This document shows, one piece after another, positions 63,019 through 64,000 of a stretch of DNA of 64,000 nucleotides. Source of the stretch: Sabulicella glaciei (lineage in GTDB: Bacteria > Pseudomonadota > Alphaproteobacteria > Acetobacterales > Acetobacteraceae); contig NZ_JAPFQI010000013.1 in assembly GCF_026183895.1 (NCBI RefSeq), positions 1 to 64,000 on the forward strand, read 5' to 3'. The notes under the pieces were generated by a model, which was given only the letters and a program-made list of their open reading frames with translations, made no database searches and was not told where the DNA came from. A program made the position numbers and the translations under genes. Numbering within the stretch: position 1 is the stretch's first letter; every line of letters starts with the position of its first letter.

Positions 63019-63057
63019 GGTGAATCCCCTGATTCCGTTCTGTGGATATGCGCTTCC

Positions 63058-63076
63058 GACTGGACATTCTCCAGTC
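63058..63076. promoter_or_regulatory. Inverted-repeat operator between the Rrf2 gene and cysK
   Basis: GACTGGA-CATTC-TCCAGTC is a perfect 7-bp inverted repeat with a 5-bp centre, 21 bp before the cysK ATG and 39 bp before the Rrf2 ATG. Rrf2 dimers bind palindromes of this size. The embedded TGGACA (63061-63066) could serve as a cysK -35 hexamer, so binding would block RNA polymerase. Confidence 0.65.
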
Positions 63077-63097
63077 TCAGGGGCCAGAAATACGCCC

Positions 63098-64000
63098 ATG
63101 ATTCGTGATATGGCAACTGACATTCCAGCCGGGTTGCGCTCGGGCGTGCTGGACACGATCGGCCGGACGCCGCTGGTGCTGCTGCCCCGCCTGATGGAGC
63201 GTGAGGGGCTGCGGGCGCGGCTCGCGCTGAAGCTGGAGTTCATGAATCCCGGCGGCTCGGTGAAGGACCGGATCGGTCTGGCGATGATCCGCGCCGCCGA
63301 GGCCGCGGGCGAGATTTCCCCCGGCCGCTCGGTGCTGGTGGAGCCGACCTCGGGCAATACCGGCATCGCGCTGGCCGTGGCGGCGGCGGCGCGCGGCTAC
63401 CGCCTCATCGTGGTCATGCCGGACGGGGCGAGCATGGAGCGGCGCAAGATGCTGCGCCTGCTGGGCGCGGAGCTGGAGCTGACCCCGGCGCGCAAGGGCA
63501 TGGGCGGCGCCATCGCCCGCGCGGAGGAGATCGTGGCACGGACGGAGAATGCCTGGATGCCGCGCCAGTTCGACAACGGCGCCAACCCCGCCATCCACGA
63601 GCAGACCACGGCCGAGGAGATCTGGGTGGATTCGGAAGGCCGCGTGGACGCGGTGGTGGGCGGCATCGGCACCGGCGGCACGCTGACCGGCATCGCCCGC
63701 GCCCTGAAGCCGCGCCGCCCTTCCATGCGCGTCATCGGGGTGGAGCCGGCGGAGTCGGCGGTGCTGAACGGCGACGACCCGGGGCCGCACCGCATCCAGG
63801 GCATCGGCGCGGGGTTCCGCCCGGCGGTGCTGGAACTGGAAAGGCTGGACGAGGTGCGCCGCGTCGCCGAGCGCGAATCCTTCGCCGCCGCGCGGCTCTC
63901 GGCGCGGGTGGAGGGGCTGGCCATCGGCATCTCCTCCGGCGCCGTGCTGCACGCCATGATGGAACTAGCGCGCGAGAAGGCGATGGAGGGCAAGCTGATC
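63098..64000 (+). CDS. cysK: Cysteine synthase A (O-acetylserine sulfhydrylase), cut by window edge
   Basis: 301 codons visible, no stop before the edge. Domain order matches CysK: DTIGRTPLVLLPRL, PLP lysine in NPGGSVKDRIG, the substrate loop PTSGNTGIALA, VMPDGASMERRKMLRLLGAEL, and the phosphate loop VGGIGTGGTLTGI. It makes cysteine from O-acetylserine and sulfide. ATG at 63098 or 63110 are possible. Divergence from the cysteine-free Rrf2 regulator and the operator between them suggest sulfur-responsive control. Confidence 0.95.
   Translation, partial: MIRDMATDIPAGLRSGVLDTIGRTPLVLLPRLMEREGLRARLALKLEFMNPGGSVKDRIGLAMIRAAEAAGEISPGRSVLVEPTSGNTGIALAVAAAARGYRLIVVMPDGASMERRKMLRLLGAELELTPARKGMGGAIARAEEIVARTENAWMPRQFDNGANPAIHEQTTAEEIWVDSEGRVDAVVGGIGTGGTLTGIARALKPRRPSMRVIGVEPAESAVLNGDDPGPHRIQGIGAGFRPAVLELERLDEVRRVAERESFAAARLSARVEGLAIGISSGAVLHAMMELAREKAMEGKLI

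Overview
This 64 kb window is a very GC-rich chromosomal segment of an alphaproteobacterium, most likely a Roseomonas-like member of the Acetobacteraceae. The evidence is the alphaproteobacterial gene order mutY-dciA-dsbA-smc, a CcrM-type GANTC methyltransferase, ApaG next to MetZ, four orphan Bug/TTT solute receptors, and strong third-position GC in nearly every gene. I see no rRNA, tRNA, CRISPR array, insertion sequence or prophage. The content is mostly core and metabolic genes, and the most unusual signals lie in the short gaps between them.

Layout, left part. 1-6456: smc (cut by the left edge), a DsbA-like oxidase, a DciA/DUF721 protein, mutY, a small helical protein, a ChaC-type gamma-glutamylcyclotransferase and a DUF2125 protein. 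6554-8301: a Bug receptor translationally coupled to an SDR oxidoreductase. 8333-13600: two very large glycosyltransferases (TPR-GT4 and GT4-GT4) that converge on a 1.68-kilo-residue alpha-2-macroglobulin (13575-18614). 18814-24440: an RND efflux pair and a 14-helix MFS exporter. 24479-30380: a PhnW-like aminotransferase, an acyl-CoA synthetase, a family-5 solute-binding protein, a NIPSNAP protein and an LrgAB pair.

Middle part. 30322-36422: a small DUF6525-like protein behind an AT-rich palindrome, an exported Mn/Fe superoxide dismutase, 3-hydroxyisobutyryl-CoA hydrolase, a PepSY/response regulator/histidine kinase operon with a divergent PepSY gene and a 37-residue membrane peptide, and an EamA transporter. 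36490-41008: a Bug receptor, apaG, a decayed LysE stub, metZ and ahcY. The gap between divergent metZ and ahcY holds a recognisable SAM-II riboswitch with its promoter on the metZ side, and a palindromic operator resembling an SAH-repressor site on the ahcY side. 41002-46833: a TIGR04283-like glycosyltransferase, a PA0069-type radical SAM protein, rnhB-ccrM, and a tightly overlapping dapB-DUF7002-GNAT operon.

Right part. 46841-50019: dnaK-dnaJ with a heat-shock-like promoter and an intercistronic terminator. 50340-51365: a methyltransferase with a coiled coil and an SWR-type tail, looking compositionally foreign and placed beside a possible gene remnant. 51407-56217: two tandem Bug receptors and an orphan five-PAS histidine kinase. 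56224-61102: a Nudix hydrolase with a coupled secreted protein, a HIG1 protein, an MFS carrier and an MscS channel. 61011-64000: azlD-azlC-recX, then a cysteine-free Rrf2 regulator diverging from cysK across a perfect inverted repeat.

Two regulatory themes stand out. One is sulfur amino-acid control: SAM-II/metZ, the ahcY operator and the Rrf2/cysK operator. The other is very tight gene packing, with ATGA, GTGA and TTGA overlaps and overlapping convergent ends. I found no wholly unknown multi-gene defence or mobile system. The best leads are the metZ/ahcY control region, the zinc-box-like palindrome, the PepSY two-component module with its micropeptide, the NIPSNAP start-codon hairpin and the Rrf2/cysK operator.
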